Below, one piece after another: positions 9,042 to 17,729 of a stretch of 64,000 bases of DNA. Source of the stretch: Variovorax ginsengisoli (GTDB lineage Bacteria; Pseudomonadota; Gammaproteobacteria; Burkholderiales; Burkholderiaceae_C). A program made the position numbers and the translations under genes. The stretch lies in assembly GCF_006438845.1 (NCBI RefSeq), contig NZ_RCZJ01000003.1, forward strand, positions 588,353 to 652,352, read 5' to 3'. The notes beneath the pieces were generated by a model. It had not been told where the DNA came from. It did no database searches and saw only the letters and a program-made list of their open reading frames with translations. How positions within the stretch are numbered: position 1 is the stretch's first letter; the number at the start of each line of letters is the position of its first letter.

Positions 9042-11087
9042 TCAGGGGGACACGACGTCACCGAGGACGATGCCTTCACGCCGCGGGTCTGCACCGCCGT
9101 CGAGTACCGCACCGTTGGCGGTCTTGCGGCGGATGATCGTGCTGATGCCGCTCGACTGCGAACCCGTCGATACGGTGTGGCCGAGCGTGCGCAGCCCGAC
9201 CAGCAGCGGGTCGTTGGCGCCGCCGTTGCTGGTATCGATGTTCGGGTGTTCGCCGCCGACCGCCGTCGACGGCGGAGTGCTGTTGCTCGCACCGAAATCA
9301 ACCAGCGAGGTCGCCTGCTGTGCATCGAGACCCCAATCGAGCGCACCGACCACCGTCTTGACCACGTACTGAATGATCGTGCCGCCGCCCGGCGATCCGG
9401 TCGCCATCACGAAGTCGCCGGGACCACTGCCCTTGAACACCATCGTGGGCGCCATGGTGCTGCGGGGGCGCTTGCCCGGGGCGACCCGGTTGGGCACCAG
9501 CGCGCCCGTGCCATCCGTCGGCGTCGCGTTGAAGTCCGTCAGTTGGTTGTTGAGCATGATGCCGTTGCTCATATGGAATGAACCGAGCGACGCTTCCACC
9601 GTGGTCGTCATCGTCACGACGTTCCCTTCCTTGTCGACGATCGAAAAATGCGTCGTGCCCTGTTCGACCGTGCTGTCCACGCCGATCGGCGGCAGACCGA
9701 AGTCGCCGGCGGGTGCCACGCCCATGGTCTTGCCGAAGCTGATCAGGTCGGCGCGCGAGCGCATGTAGTTCTTGTTGAGCAACGTGTCTGCGCTGTTGCC
9801 GGGCAGCGGCACGAAGTCGGTGTCGGCCACGTACTTGTCGCGGTCGGCATAGGCCAGGCGCTCGGCTTCAGAGACCAGGTGCACGCCCATGACGGTGGGC
9901 TTGCCGCCTTCGATGTCGATGTTCGTCGGGGCATGCAGCCCGAGGTTGAAGTTCTCCAGGATGCCCAGCGCCGAAAGCACGCCGATGCCGCCCGAAGAGG
10001 GTGGCGACATGCTGCAGATGTAGTACGCGCGGTACGTCGCGCACACCGGGTCGCGGCGCTTGGCACGGTAGTTCTTCAGATCGTCCAGCGTGGTCACGCC
10101 GGGCGTGATCGGCGAGCCGTCGACGGCCTGCGTGATGCGGATCTTCGCAACGATGTCCTCGGCAATCTTGCCGGTGTACATCGCATCGGCGCCCTGGCTC
10201 GCGATGGCCTTGAGCACGTTGGCGTAGGCTGGGTTGGTGAGTGTGGTGCCCAGCGGCTTGGGAACACCGGCCGCGTCGAGGAAGTAGGCCGCGGCTTCCG
10301 CGTCCCGCTTGAGGTTGTTGGCCGATCCCGCAATGGCATTGGCCATGCGCCCGCCGATCTTGAAGCCGTCCGTCGCGAGACGCGTGCCCTCGCCGAACAG
10401 GTCTTTCCAGGCAAGGGTGCCATGGTCGCCATGCGCCATTTCGAGCATGCGCATCACACCCGGCGTACCGATGGAGCGGCCGCTGGCACGCGCACTGGGA
10501 ATTGGCGTGGTCTTGTTCGAAATCGCGTCGATGTAGCGCAGATAGTCGCCAGTCGCGCCTGCCGGGGCGGTCTCGCGGCCGTCGTAGGCCTGGACCTTGT
10601 TGGTCTTGGCATCGAAATAGAGCATGAACGCCCCACCGGCCAGACTGCTGGACTGGGGTTCCACCAGCCCGAGCACCGCCTGCACCGCGATCGCCGCGTC
10701 TGCAGCGCTGCCGCCGGCCTTGAGGACGTCACAGCCCGCCTTGGTCGCCAGCGGATGGTTGGCCACCACCATGTAGCTCTTGGCGGTCACTACCTTGTGG
10801 CCGACCACGTAGCCGCTTGCCGGCTCCGGTGCCGCCGGATCGCCGGCATCCCCCGAGCCGACCACGACGGGCGTGGTGCCCGGGTTGGTCGTCAAACAGC
10901 TGTTGTCGATGGCGACCGGTGGCGTGACAGGCGGCGTCACGGGTGGCGCGACAGGTGGCGCCACGGTTGGCGGCGACGCGACCGCGCCGAACCCGCCGCT
11001 GTTGTTGTTGTCGCTTCCGCCGCATCCGAAGAGCGTGAGGGACAGGGCGATCGGCGTGAGAACCCACCAGGGCTGATTTTTTTTCAT
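9042..11087 (-). CDS. ggt: Gamma-glutamyltransferase (gamma-glutamyl hydrolase/transpeptidase), predicted lipoprotein
   Basis: 681-residue proenzyme starting MKKNQPWWVL; longer starts upstream would destroy the leader. The leader ends in the lipobox LFGC with Cys22, so the enzyme should be anchored in the periplasm. Residues 39-60 form a Pro/Val/Thr linker with repeated PPV units. The family core follows (ANHPLATKAGCDVLKAGGSAADAA), and Thr479 in GTTHFS is the self-cleavage site and N-terminal nucleophile of the small subunit. PRSTMAPTMV and GSPGGGTIIQ are the usual C-terminal motifs. It splits gamma-glutamyl bonds such as in glutathione. The GGT family is often soluble and periplasmic, so lipid anchoring plus a proline spacer is a variation. 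The gene stands alone with its own terminator. Confidence 0.94.
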   Translation of the reverse strand: MKKNQPWWVLTPIALSLTLFGCGGSDNNNSGGFGAVASPPTVAPPVAPPVTPPVTPPVAIDNSCLTTNPGTTPVVVGSGDAGDPAAPEPASGYVVGHKVVTAKSYMVVANHPLATKAGCDVLKAGGSAADAAIAVQAVLGLVEPQSSSLAGGAFMLYFDAKTNKVQAYDGRETAPAGATGDYLRYIDAISNKTTPIPSARASGRSIGTPGVMRMLEMAHGDHGTLAWKDLFGEGTRLATDGFKIGGRMANAIAGSANNLKRDAEAAAYFLDAAGVPKPLGTTLTNPAYANVLKAIASQGADAMYTGKIAEDIVAKIRITQAVDGSPITPGVTTLDDLKNYRAKRRDPVCATYRAYYICSMSPPSSGGIGVLSALGILENFNLGLHAPTNIDIEGGKPTVMGVHLVSEAERLAYADRDKYVADTDFVPLPGNSADTLLNKNYMRSRADLISFGKTMGVAPAGDFGLPPIGVDSTVEQGTTHFSIVDKEGNVVTMTTTVEASLGSFHMSNGIMLNNQLTDFNATPTDGTGALVPNRVAPGKRPRSTMAPTMVFKGSGPGDFVMATGSPGGGTIIQYVVKTVVGALDWGLDAQQATSLVDFGASNSTPPSTAVGGEHPNIDTSNGGANDPLLVGLRTLGHTVSTGSQSSGISTIIRRKTANGAVLDGGADPRREGIVLGDVVSP

Positions 11088-11282
11088 TCGATTGTCAGAA
11101 AGTTGAAGTACGAGAGCCGTTTGTGCGGCCCTCCAAGTTGAGCACATGGCGTGCCAACCCTTCGACCCCGCGCAAGCCACACTCACCGCGACCCTCTGCA
11201 AGCGCGCTGTGGTCACCGTCGACCCGGCTGGTTGCAGGCCGACATCCGGAGCACTACGACCTCGCCACCGTGCCGACGCCCT

Positions 11283-11468
11283 TCAACGGGAGGTTCGACG
11301 CCAGCCGAACCACACACACACCGCCAAGGGGATGCCGAGCGTCACCCACGCCAGCATGTCGCCAGCGCCGCCGTCGCTGAACAACGCAGAAATCAGGCCC
11401 ACGGTGGTGAGCACACCCATCGCCAGGGGCCAGCCCCACAGACGCCAGAAGGCATTCCGTGGCTTCAC
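11283..11468 (-). CDS. Small membrane protein at the end of the iron-uptake operon
   Basis: Encodes 61 residues from a GTG (11468-11466) that overlaps the stop of the PepSY gene (GTGA); an AAGGAGG lies inside the end of that gene, 11 bases upstream, so translation is coupled. The product begins MKPRNAFWRLWGW and has two hydrophobic segments (GVLTTVGLISALF and WVTLGIPLAVCVWF) and a basic end, so a two-helix membrane protein with positive ends. Similar tiny genes often follow PepSY genes in siderophore-receptor operons; its role is unknown. Confidence 0.8.
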   Translation of the reverse strand: MKPRNAFWRLWGWPLAMGVLTTVGLISALFSDGGAGDMLAWVTLGIPLAVCVWFGWRRTSR

Positions 11469-12652
11469 AGGCGGGCCTCCTTCATCACGGCCGCCGGCTG
11501 AGCGCCACCATGGACGTCCGCGCTGCTCGCCTCGCCCTTCGCTTTCGGCACCGGCACGCTGTTGCCGCGTTTGAGCCACAGGTACAGGCCACTGCCCAAG
11601 ACGATGATCGTGGCGATGTCGAGCAGCGCCCACAGGATCTGCATCGGCATGCCGCCATAGTCGCCGAAGTGCAGCGGCTGCGACACCAGCAGCGCCGTGA
11701 GGTACCAGGGCAGCTTCGGCGACGCGGTCACCTCGGCGGTCTTCGCGTCGACCAGCACCGGCTGCAGCAGCTTCGAGGTGAACGGCTCGTTGCCCTTGAG
11801 GAAGACCGTGGTGTGGTGCGGGCTGGAGAACGAAGTACCCGGGAAGGCGATGAACGACAGTTTGCTGTTGGGGGACTGCGCATAGGCCGCATCGAGCGAC
11901 TTCTGTACCGAACCGCGTTCGGCCACCGGCGTGACCGGCTGGCCTTGGTAGGGCGCGAGCAGCGCACTGAGTTGGTCGTACTGCCAGTACTTGATCACCA
12001 GGTCGGCCCAGGTGTTGATCATGCCGGTGCTGCCTACGACGAAGGCCCAGACCAGCGTTACGACGCCCAGCAGGTTGTGCAGGTCGAGCCACTTCAGGCG
12101 CGGCCGCTTGTCGCGCCGCACCGTGCCGAACTCAAGCTTGCGCATGAAGGGCGAATACAGCACCACGCCCGAGACGATGGCCACCAGCAGCAGCAGGCCC
12201 ATGAAGCCGAGGAAGAGCTTGCCCGGCAGGCCGGCGAACAGGTCGACGTGCAGCTTGAACATGACGTACATGAAGCCTTCGTCGAACTTGGGTTGCGCCA
12301 GCACCTCAGCCGTACGTGCATCCACCGCGACCGACTTGAAGTCCTCGGTGGGCGCTGGCGTGGGCGTGAGGGTGACGAACCACAGGCCGTCGTCGTCCTC
12401 TGGCTGCGAGACGAACTGCACCACCCGATCGGGGTGCTTCGACTTCGCCACTTCGAGCACGCGGTCGAGGCTGGCGCGCGGCGTGTTGGCAGGCATCTTC
12501 GGCGCCTCGACCTCGGTACCCAAGAGATGGCCGATCTCGTGGTGGAAGATCAAAGGAAGCCCCGTGATGCACAGCAGCAGCATGAACACGGTGCAGACCA
12601 GGCTGCTCCACTTGTGGACCCAGGCCCAGGTCTTGATCTTTCGGCTGTTCAT
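11465..12652 (-). CDS. PepSY-associated TM-helix protein (PiuB-like iron-uptake membrane protein)
   Basis: 395 residues. The N terminus WAWVHKWSSLVCTVFMLLL followed by TGLPLIFHHEIGHLLG is the classic PepSY_TM start. There are four main hydrophobic segments (about residues 15-37, 143-165, 192-214 and 342-362) with periplasmic PepSY-like regions between. Members of this family sit in the inner membrane and occur next to TonB-dependent siderophore receptors; some are thought to reduce or process ferric siderophores. Here it lies 38 bases after the receptor gene, so both belong to the Fur-controlled operon. Confidence 0.88.
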   Translation of the reverse strand: MNSRKIKTWAWVHKWSSLVCTVFMLLLCITGLPLIFHHEIGHLLGTEVEAPKMPANTPRASLDRVLEVAKSKHPDRVVQFVSQPEDDDGLWFVTLTPTPAPTEDFKSVAVDARTAEVLAQPKFDEGFMYVMFKLHVDLFAGLPGKLFLGFMGLLLLVAIVSGVVLYSPFMRKLEFGTVRRDKRPRLKWLDLHNLLGVVTLVWAFVVGSTGMINTWADLVIKYWQYDQLSALLAPYQGQPVTPVAERGSVQKSLDAAYAQSPNSKLSFIAFPGTSFSSPHHTTVFLKGNEPFTSKLLQPVLVDAKTAEVTASPKLPWYLTALLVSQPLHFGDYGGMPMQILWALLDIATIIVLGSGLYLWLKRGNSVPVPKAKGEASSADVHGGAQPAAVMKEARL

Positions 12653-12690
12653 CGTGGTGTTCGTTTTTTGATTTCTGCGAGCGGCGGCGT

Positions 12691-14775
12691 TCAGAAGCGA
12701 TAGGTGGCGCTTGCGACGACTTCACGGCCTTTGCCGTACCAGCAGTCGCCACGCGACAGGCAGGTGCTGAAGTACACCTTGTCGGTCGCGTTATTGATGT
12801 TCAGAGCGTAGCGCCATCGGGCGGTGTCGTACGCCAGCACGAAGTCCAACAACGCCGCGTTCGGCACACGGGGGCCGTAGCCACCGCCCGACGTGTCGCG
12901 GAACGCGCCCATGTAGCGAACACCCGCGCCCGCCGAGAAGCCCGGCAGGCCTGCGATGGCGAAACGGTACTTGGTCCACAGGCTGGCCTGGTGCTTCGGC
13001 ATGCCTTCGATCTGCGCGTCGAGGTCGATGTAGTTGTAGTGCGCGACGATGTCGAGGTCGCGCGTGAGCGATCCCTTGGCTTCGAGTTCGAAGCCCTTGT
13101 TCCGGGTTTCGCCCAATTGGTTGAAGGTGTTGGGCACCGGTTCGGAGATCTGGTTTTTCTCGCGCAGGTCGTACACGGCGGCACCGAGCGCCACGGCGCG
13201 CTCCTTCGGCTCGTACTTGACGCCGGCCTCCAATTGCTCGCCGCGCAGCGGATCGAAGCGCCGGCCCTGCCGGGCCGCCTGCGGCGTGAAGGATTCGGTG
13301 TAGCTGATGTACGGCGACCAGCCGGAGGGCATCGCATACATCACGGCAAAACGCTTGGTGTTGGCGCTGGTCTTCGTGTCTTCGCTGCCGTCCACGCCCG
13401 ACACCGCGCGGTCATGCCGAATGCCGGCCAGGAAAATCCAGTTGTTCCACTTGATCTGGTCCTGAACGTACAGCCCGCTGTTGCGCTGCGTGGTGCGCGG
13501 TCGGTCTGAACGCATTGGATCGACGACGTTGCCGTAGACCGGCGCATAGGCGTCGATCACGCTGAATTCGCTCCCGATCGACACGTTCTCGCGCTGGCGC
13601 GAAAAGTCGGCACCGACCAGCAGCGTGTGCTTGACGTCGCCGGTGGCGAAGTGACCTTCGAGATGGTTGTCGAGTGCTGCGATGCGGTTGCGCGTCAGGC
13701 CGCTGTCGGTATAGCGACCCAGCAAGCGCTTGTTCACCGGGTCTTCGCCCCAGCCACCCGTGACCTTGAAGAAGTCGCCGTAGGTGTAGCGGTTGTCGTT
13801 CTCGTTGTGCGACACGCGGAAGTTCTGCCGCACGGTCCAGGCGTCGTTGAACTTGTGTTCGAACAGCCAGCCGATGCTCTTGCGTTCGCTGTCGTAGTAG
13901 TCGCCGGGCTCGCCGATGAAACGGCTCGCCGGAATGCGGCCATTCGGGTTCGACAGGATCGTGCCTTCCCACGGCAGGAATTGCGAGCTCGATCCGCTCT
14001 TGTCCTTCTGGACCATCGCCTGCAAGGTCAGCGAGGTCGCGGCGCTCGGGCGCCAGGTGAGCGACGGTGCGAGCAGGCTGCGGTCGTCGGGCACGTGGTC
14101 GACCTGCGTGTCGGCCTTGCGCTGCAGCGCAACCAGGCGGTACGACCACGCACCGTCCGCCGTGAGTGCGCCGGTCAGGTCCGCCTGAATCTGCTTGCGG
14201 CCCCAGTTGCCGAACTGCACGCCGACCTCGCGCTGCGTCTCCGTCAACGGTCGCTTGCTCACCATGTTGACCACACCGGCGGCCGTTCCCGAACCGAAGA
14301 GCATGCCGGCCGGGCCGCGCAGGACTTCAAGGCGCTCGAGGGCGTAGGGCTCGGTGCGGGTCGTGCTGGTGTAGTAACCGTAAGCCTGCCGCAGGCCGTC
14401 GAGATAGACGGTCGGCTCGCTGCCGCGAATGCGCACGGAGTCGGTCCGCGCGTCGAGTCCATAAGCGTCGGAGCGCACACCGGCCGCATAACCCAGCGCG
14501 TCCTGAAGGCTTGTGGCGCCCTGGTCGACGATCTGATCGCGCGTGACCACCGTGACGGCCTGCGGCGTCTCCGACAGGGGGGTGTCGGTCTTGGTCGCCG
14601 TAACGGCATTTTTGGCACGGTAGCCCACGACGGGCGAGGTCGCCGATTCGTTCTCCGCGTTGGCATCGACACGGACTTCGGGAAGCGTTTGCGCTGCGGC
14701 CTGCAGCGACAGCACGCCGAAGGCGAGGGAGACGGCCGAGCGGCGTCCGAACGGCGAAGTGATGGGCGTCGTCAT
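12691..14775 (-). CDS. TonB-dependent siderophore receptor
   Basis: Outer-membrane receptor of 694 residues. A signal peptide ends AAAQ near residue 29, followed at once by a possible TonB box (LPEVRVDA). The plug domain has TDTPLSETPQAVTVVTRDQI and the typical LERLEVLRGPAGMLFGSGTAAGVVNMVSKRP. The remaining ~500 residues form the 22-strand barrel, ending SATYRF with the terminal Phe needed for BAM recognition. The plug pattern is that of FpvA/FhuE-like hydroxamate or mixed siderophore receptors; the ligand cannot be assigned. No extended signalling domain is present at the N terminus, so it is not a FecA/FpvA-type transducer. The Fur box just upstream supports iron control. Confidence 0.94.
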   Translation of the reverse strand: MTTPITSPFGRRSAVSLAFGVLSLQAAAQTLPEVRVDANAENESATSPVVGYRAKNAVTATKTDTPLSETPQAVTVVTRDQIVDQGATSLQDALGYAAGVRSDAYGLDARTDSVRIRGSEPTVYLDGLRQAYGYYTSTTRTEPYALERLEVLRGPAGMLFGSGTAAGVVNMVSKRPLTETQREVGVQFGNWGRKQIQADLTGALTADGAWSYRLVALQRKADTQVDHVPDDRSLLAPSLTWRPSAATSLTLQAMVQKDKSGSSSQFLPWEGTILSNPNGRIPASRFIGEPGDYYDSERKSIGWLFEHKFNDAWTVRQNFRVSHNENDNRYTYGDFFKVTGGWGEDPVNKRLLGRYTDSGLTRNRIAALDNHLEGHFATGDVKHTLLVGADFSRQRENVSIGSEFSVIDAYAPVYGNVVDPMRSDRPRTTQRNSGLYVQDQIKWNNWIFLAGIRHDRAVSGVDGSEDTKTSANTKRFAVMYAMPSGWSPYISYTESFTPQAARQGRRFDPLRGEQLEAGVKYEPKERAVALGAAVYDLREKNQISEPVPNTFNQLGETRNKGFELEAKGSLTRDLDIVAHYNYIDLDAQIEGMPKHQASLWTKYRFAIAGLPGFSAGAGVRYMGAFRDTSGGGYGPRVPNAALLDFVLAYDTARWRYALNINNATDKVYFSTCLSRGDCWYGKGREVVASATYRF

Positions 14776-14785
14776 CTGAATCAGA

Positions 14786-14804
14786 AATGAGAAAGATTCT
14801 CATT
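14786..14804 (-). promoter_or_regulatory. Fur box
   Basis: Perfect 19-base inverted repeat, aatgagaa-aga-ttctcatt, close to the Fur consensus. It lies 11 bases upstream of the receptor ATG and overlaps the -10 element at 14802-14807, so Fur with iron bound would block RNA polymerase directly. Confidence 0.9.
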
Positions 14805-14832
14805 CTATTAAGACTCGTCCCTCCACTGTCAA
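14802..14832 (-). promoter_or_regulatory. Sigma-70 promoter of the siderophore-receptor operon
   Basis: On the minus strand a perfect -35 (TTGACA, 14832-14827) is followed after 19 bases by TAGAAT (14807-14802), a five-of-six match to the -10. The wide spacer suggests modest strength. The -10 overlaps the Fur box. Confidence 0.65.
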
Positions 14833-14892
14833 CACAGAGCCCACGGCGCGTGGGGGCACTCCTCTCGATTCAGCGAACGCACGCCGACATCC

Positions 14893-16221
14893 TCAATCGC
14901 CCTGCTCGCTGCCCACGTGCGCCACCACCCGGTCGATGCGCCGACCGTCGAGCACCGTCACCTCGAAAGTCCAACCCGCGCATTCGATGCGCTCGCCGAC
15001 AGCCGGAAGTTGGCCCGATACGGCCATCAGAAGGCCAGCCACAGTGTTGTAGCGGCCGCGCTCTTCCTCGGGCAGTTCCCGGATGGCGAGACGCGCACGC
15101 AGCTCCGACACGGGCATGAGCCCGTCGAGCTCCCACGCGCCGTCTTCGCGCTGGCGGGCCCAGGCGTCGGTGGTGGTATTGGGCTGCAGTTCGCCGGTGA
15201 TGGCTTCGAGCATGTCGCGCGGGGTCATCAGGCCCTGCACCACCCCATACTCATCGACCACGAACACCAGCCGCCCGCCACGCACGCGGAACTGCTCCAG
15301 CAGTTCCATGCCCGTGAGCGTCTCGGGCACGAACAAGGCCGGCTGCGCCACGCTGTCGATCGTGCCTTCGTGTTGCGGGCCGAGCCGCAACAGGTGCGCA
15401 ACGCTGATCACGCCGAGCACGTCGTCGAGCGAATTCCGGCACACGGGGTACCAGGAATGCACCAGGTTCAACGCGCCGGCCGCCGCGACTTTCGCCAGGC
15501 TCGAAGCCACGGTGTCGGTGGCGTCGAGCCACTCGATGTCGGCGCGCGGCACCATCAGCGAACTGAGCCGGCGATCGTCGAGGTGGAACACGTTGCGCAC
15601 CATCTGGTGCTCGTGCATCTCGATCACACCGGCGTCGACGCCCTCCTCCAGGCTCGCGGAGATTTCCTCTTCGGTCACCGTGCGCGCCGCGTTCGAGTCG
15701 ATACGCAGCAGCTTGAGCGTCATGGCCGTCGCGCCCGACAGCATCAGCACGAACGGCTTGGCACCGGTGGCCAGCGCCCGCATCGGCCGCGACACGAAAC
15801 GCGCGACCGGCTCGGGGTAGAGCTGGCCGATGCGCTTGGGCACCAGCTCGCCGAAGATGATGGTGAAGAAAGTGATGCAGGTCACCACCACCGCGGTCGA
15901 TGCGATGCTGGCCGTGCCGGCGCCGACGCCGACGCTCTCCATCCACACGGCCAGCGGCGCGGCGAAGGCCGCTTCGCCGACGATGCCGCTCAGCATGCCG
16001 ATGGAAGTGATGCCGATCTGCACGCTCGAGAGGAACTGGGTCGGGTCCTCCATCAGCTTGAGGGCCGCGGCCGCGCCAGCGTCCCCGGTTTCGGCCAACG
16101 CCGCGAGCCGCGCGCGTCGGCTGGTGGAAAGGGCCATTTCGGACATTGCGAACAACGCGTTGAGCGTGGTCAGCAAGGCCAGTAAGAAGACATCCATGAA
16201 CGGGGGAGAGAATGGGGACAT
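14893..16221 (-). CDS. CNNM/CorC-family membrane protein with CBS pair (hemolysin C-like)
   Basis: 442 residues from the ATG at 16221, or 434 from the ATG at 16197 (MDVFLLALL), which I consider equally likely because the first ATG shares its bases with the start of apaH on the other strand. Domain order is a DUF21/CNNM membrane region (residues ~9-190, with MSEMALSTSRRARLAAL), two CBS motifs (~215-335, including VPRADIEWLDATDTV and YGVVQGLMTPRDML), and a C-terminal CorC/HlyC domain (~350-440, ending VLDGRRIDRVVAHV). The family is linked to magnesium or cobalt efflux and tolerance; the old label hemolysin is misleading. The CBS pair is expected to bind an adenine nucleotide. It stands as a single minus-strand gene divergent from apaH. 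Confidence 0.88.
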   Translation of the reverse strand: MSPFSPPFMDVFLLALLTTLNALFAMSEMALSTSRRARLAALAETGDAGAAAALKLMEDPTQFLSSVQIGITSIGMLSGIVGEAAFAAPLAVWMESVGVGAGTASIASTAVVVTCITFFTIIFGELVPKRIGQLYPEPVARFVSRPMRALATGAKPFVLMLSGATAMTLKLLRIDSNAARTVTEEEISASLEEGVDAGVIEMHEHQMVRNVFHLDDRRLSSLMVPRADIEWLDATDTVASSLAKVAAAGALNLVHSWYPVCRNSLDDVLGVISVAHLLRLGPQHEGTIDSVAQPALFVPETLTGMELLEQFRVRGGRLVFVVDEYGVVQGLMTPRDMLEAITGELQPNTTTDAWARQREDGAWELDGLMPVSELRARLAIRELPEEERGRYNTVAGLLMAVSGQLPAVGERIECAGWTFEVTVLDGRRIDRVVAHVGSEQGD

Positions 16222-17062
16222 GGCACTTTACTTGATCGGTGACGTGCAGGGCTGCGACGACGCCCTGCAGCGCCTGCTCGACCACATCGGCTTCTCCCCG
16301 AGCCGCGACCAGCTGGTGTTGCTGGGCGACCTCGTCAATCGCGGGCCCGATTCGGCCGGCGTGCTGCGCCGCGTGCAGCGGCTGGGCGGCGCGGCGCGCA
16401 GCCTGCTGGGCAACCACGACCTGCACCTGCTGGGCGTGGCGCACGGGGCGCGCAAGTCCGGGCGCAAGGACACGCTCGACGGCATCCTCGACGCGCCCGA
16501 CCGCGATGGGCTCATCGACTGGCTGCGCCACCAGTCGATGGCGCTGCACCAGACCATCGGCGGGCGCGATCTGCTGATGGTGCATGCCGGTGTGCTGCCG
16601 CAATGGAGCGTCGGCCAGACACTGGTGTTGGCGGCGGAGGTCGAGGCGGTGTTGCGCGGGCCGACGCTGGGCGAGTTCGTACGCACCATGTACGGCAACG
16701 AGCCAGCCCAGTGGAGCGATGCGCTCACCGGCCACGCGCGGCTGCGCGCCATCGTCAACGGCCTGACGCGGCTGCGCCTCTGCACCGCCGACGGCGTGAT
16801 GGATTTCGAGACCAAGGACAGTGCCGATGCGCCGCCTGCCGGCTTCATGCCGTGGTTCGACGTGCCCGACCGCCGCGCCGCCTCCGCAACGATCGCCTTC
16901 GGCCACTGGTCGACGCTGGGATGGATCGCGCGCCCCGACCTGATCTCGACCGACACCGGCTGCGTCTGGGGCGGCTGCCTCAGCGCCGCGCGCATCGGCG
17001 ACACGCTCGACGCCATCGAGCATGTCGAGGTGCGCTGCGATCAGGCGCAAAAGCCTGGCTGA
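16220..17062 (+). CDS. apaH: Symmetrical diadenosine tetraphosphatase ApaH
   Basis: 280 residues, the family length. Metallophosphoesterase motifs are all present: GDVQGC near residue 7, GDLVNRGPDS near 36, GNHDLHLLGVA near 64, MVHAG near 119 and FGHWS near 230. It hydrolyses Ap4A to two ADP, and in several bacteria also removes Np4 caps from RNA. The ATG at 16220 is preceded by gggggagag. The start overlaps the opposite-strand start of the CorC-like gene (catg), so both promoters must lie inside the other gene's coding region. It is followed after 37 bases by the thiol dioxygenase gene. Confidence 0.95.
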   Translation: MALYLIGDVQGCDDALQRLLDHIGFSPSRDQLVLLGDLVNRGPDSAGVLRRVQRLGGAARSLLGNHDLHLLGVAHGARKSGRKDTLDGILDAPDRDGLIDWLRHQSMALHQTIGGRDLLMVHAGVLPQWSVGQTLVLAAEVEAVLRGPTLGEFVRTMYGNEPAQWSDALTGHARLRAIVNGLTRLRLCTADGVMDFETKDSADAPPAGFMPWFDVPDRRAASATIAFGHWSTLGWIARPDLISTDTGCVWGGCLSAARIGDTLDAIEHVEVRCDQAQKPG

Positions 17063-17099
17063 CGCCGCCCAGCGTGCACGCCACGAAGAGAAAGACACG

Positions 17100-17729
17100 A
17101 TGAGCCCCGACGCAACCGCCACGCCGCACCGCGACGGCACCATCACGCCGCTGCGCGAATTCGTCATCGCCTTCGGCCGCCTGCTCGACACGCATCCCAA
17201 CGAGCCGCGACTCCTCGCCGAAGGCGGCGCCCTGCTGCGCACCCTGGTCGCGCGCGACGACTGGCTGCCCGAGGCTTTCGCACAGCCGCACCCGACCTAC
17301 TATCAGCAGCACCTGCTGCACGCTGATTCCACGGAGCGCTTCTCCGTCGTCAGCTTCGTCTGGGGGCCTGGCCAGGCGACGCCGGTGCACGACCACATGG
17401 TGTGGGGCCTGATCGGCATGCTGCGCGGCGCGGAGGACAGCCAGGCTTACGTCGAACGCGATGGCCACGCCGTACCGAAAGGCACACCGGTGCGGCTGGT
17501 GCCGGGCGACGTCGAGGCAGTGTCGCCGACCATCGGTGACGTGCACCGCGTGCGGAACGTCTACGACGACCGCGTGTCGGTCAGCATCCACGTGTATGGC
17601 GCCAATATCGGCGCGGTGCAACGTCACACTTACCCGGCCGAAGGCGGGCGCAAGCCCTTTGTCTCCGGTTACTCGAACACCCTGCAGCCCAACCTCTGGG
17701 ACCGCTCCGCCGAACTGCGCCACGCATGA
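17100..17729 (+). CDS. Thiol dioxygenase (cysteine/3-mercaptopropionate dioxygenase family)
   Basis: Cupin enzyme of 209 residues from the ATG at 17100. Metal ligands are visible as His97 and His99 in PVHDHM and His149 in DVHRVRN, and the Ser-His-Tyr triad of thiol dioxygenases as Ser162, His164 and Tyr166 in SIHVYG. The family uses non-haem Fe(II) and oxygen to convert a small thiol into its sulfinate. Variovorax paradoxus strains carry 3-mercaptopropionate and mercaptosuccinate dioxygenases of this family, so cysteine should not be assumed. The stop overlaps the rhodanese start (ATGA), so the two are translated together, which points to linked sulfur chemistry. Confidence 0.88.
   Translation: MSPDATATPHRDGTITPLREFVIAFGRLLDTHPNEPRLLAEGGALLRTLVARDDWLPEAFAQPHPTYYQQHLLHADSTERFSVVSFVWGPGQATPVHDHMVWGLIGMLRGAEDSQAYVERDGHAVPKGTPVRLVPGDVEAVSPTIGDVHRVRNVYDDRVSVSIHVYGANIGAVQRHTYPAEGGRKPFVSGYSNTLQPNLWDRSAELRHA

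Noticed and set aside
14840..14854. Hairpin cccacg-gcg-cgtggg after the CorC-like gene considered as its terminator
   Set aside because: No T tract follows on the minus strand and the stem is only six bases.
15251..17242. A 663-codon minus-strand frame spanning apaH and part of the CorC-like gene
   Set aside because: Conflicts with apaH on the plus strand and with the true CorC-like frame, both of which have conserved motifs.
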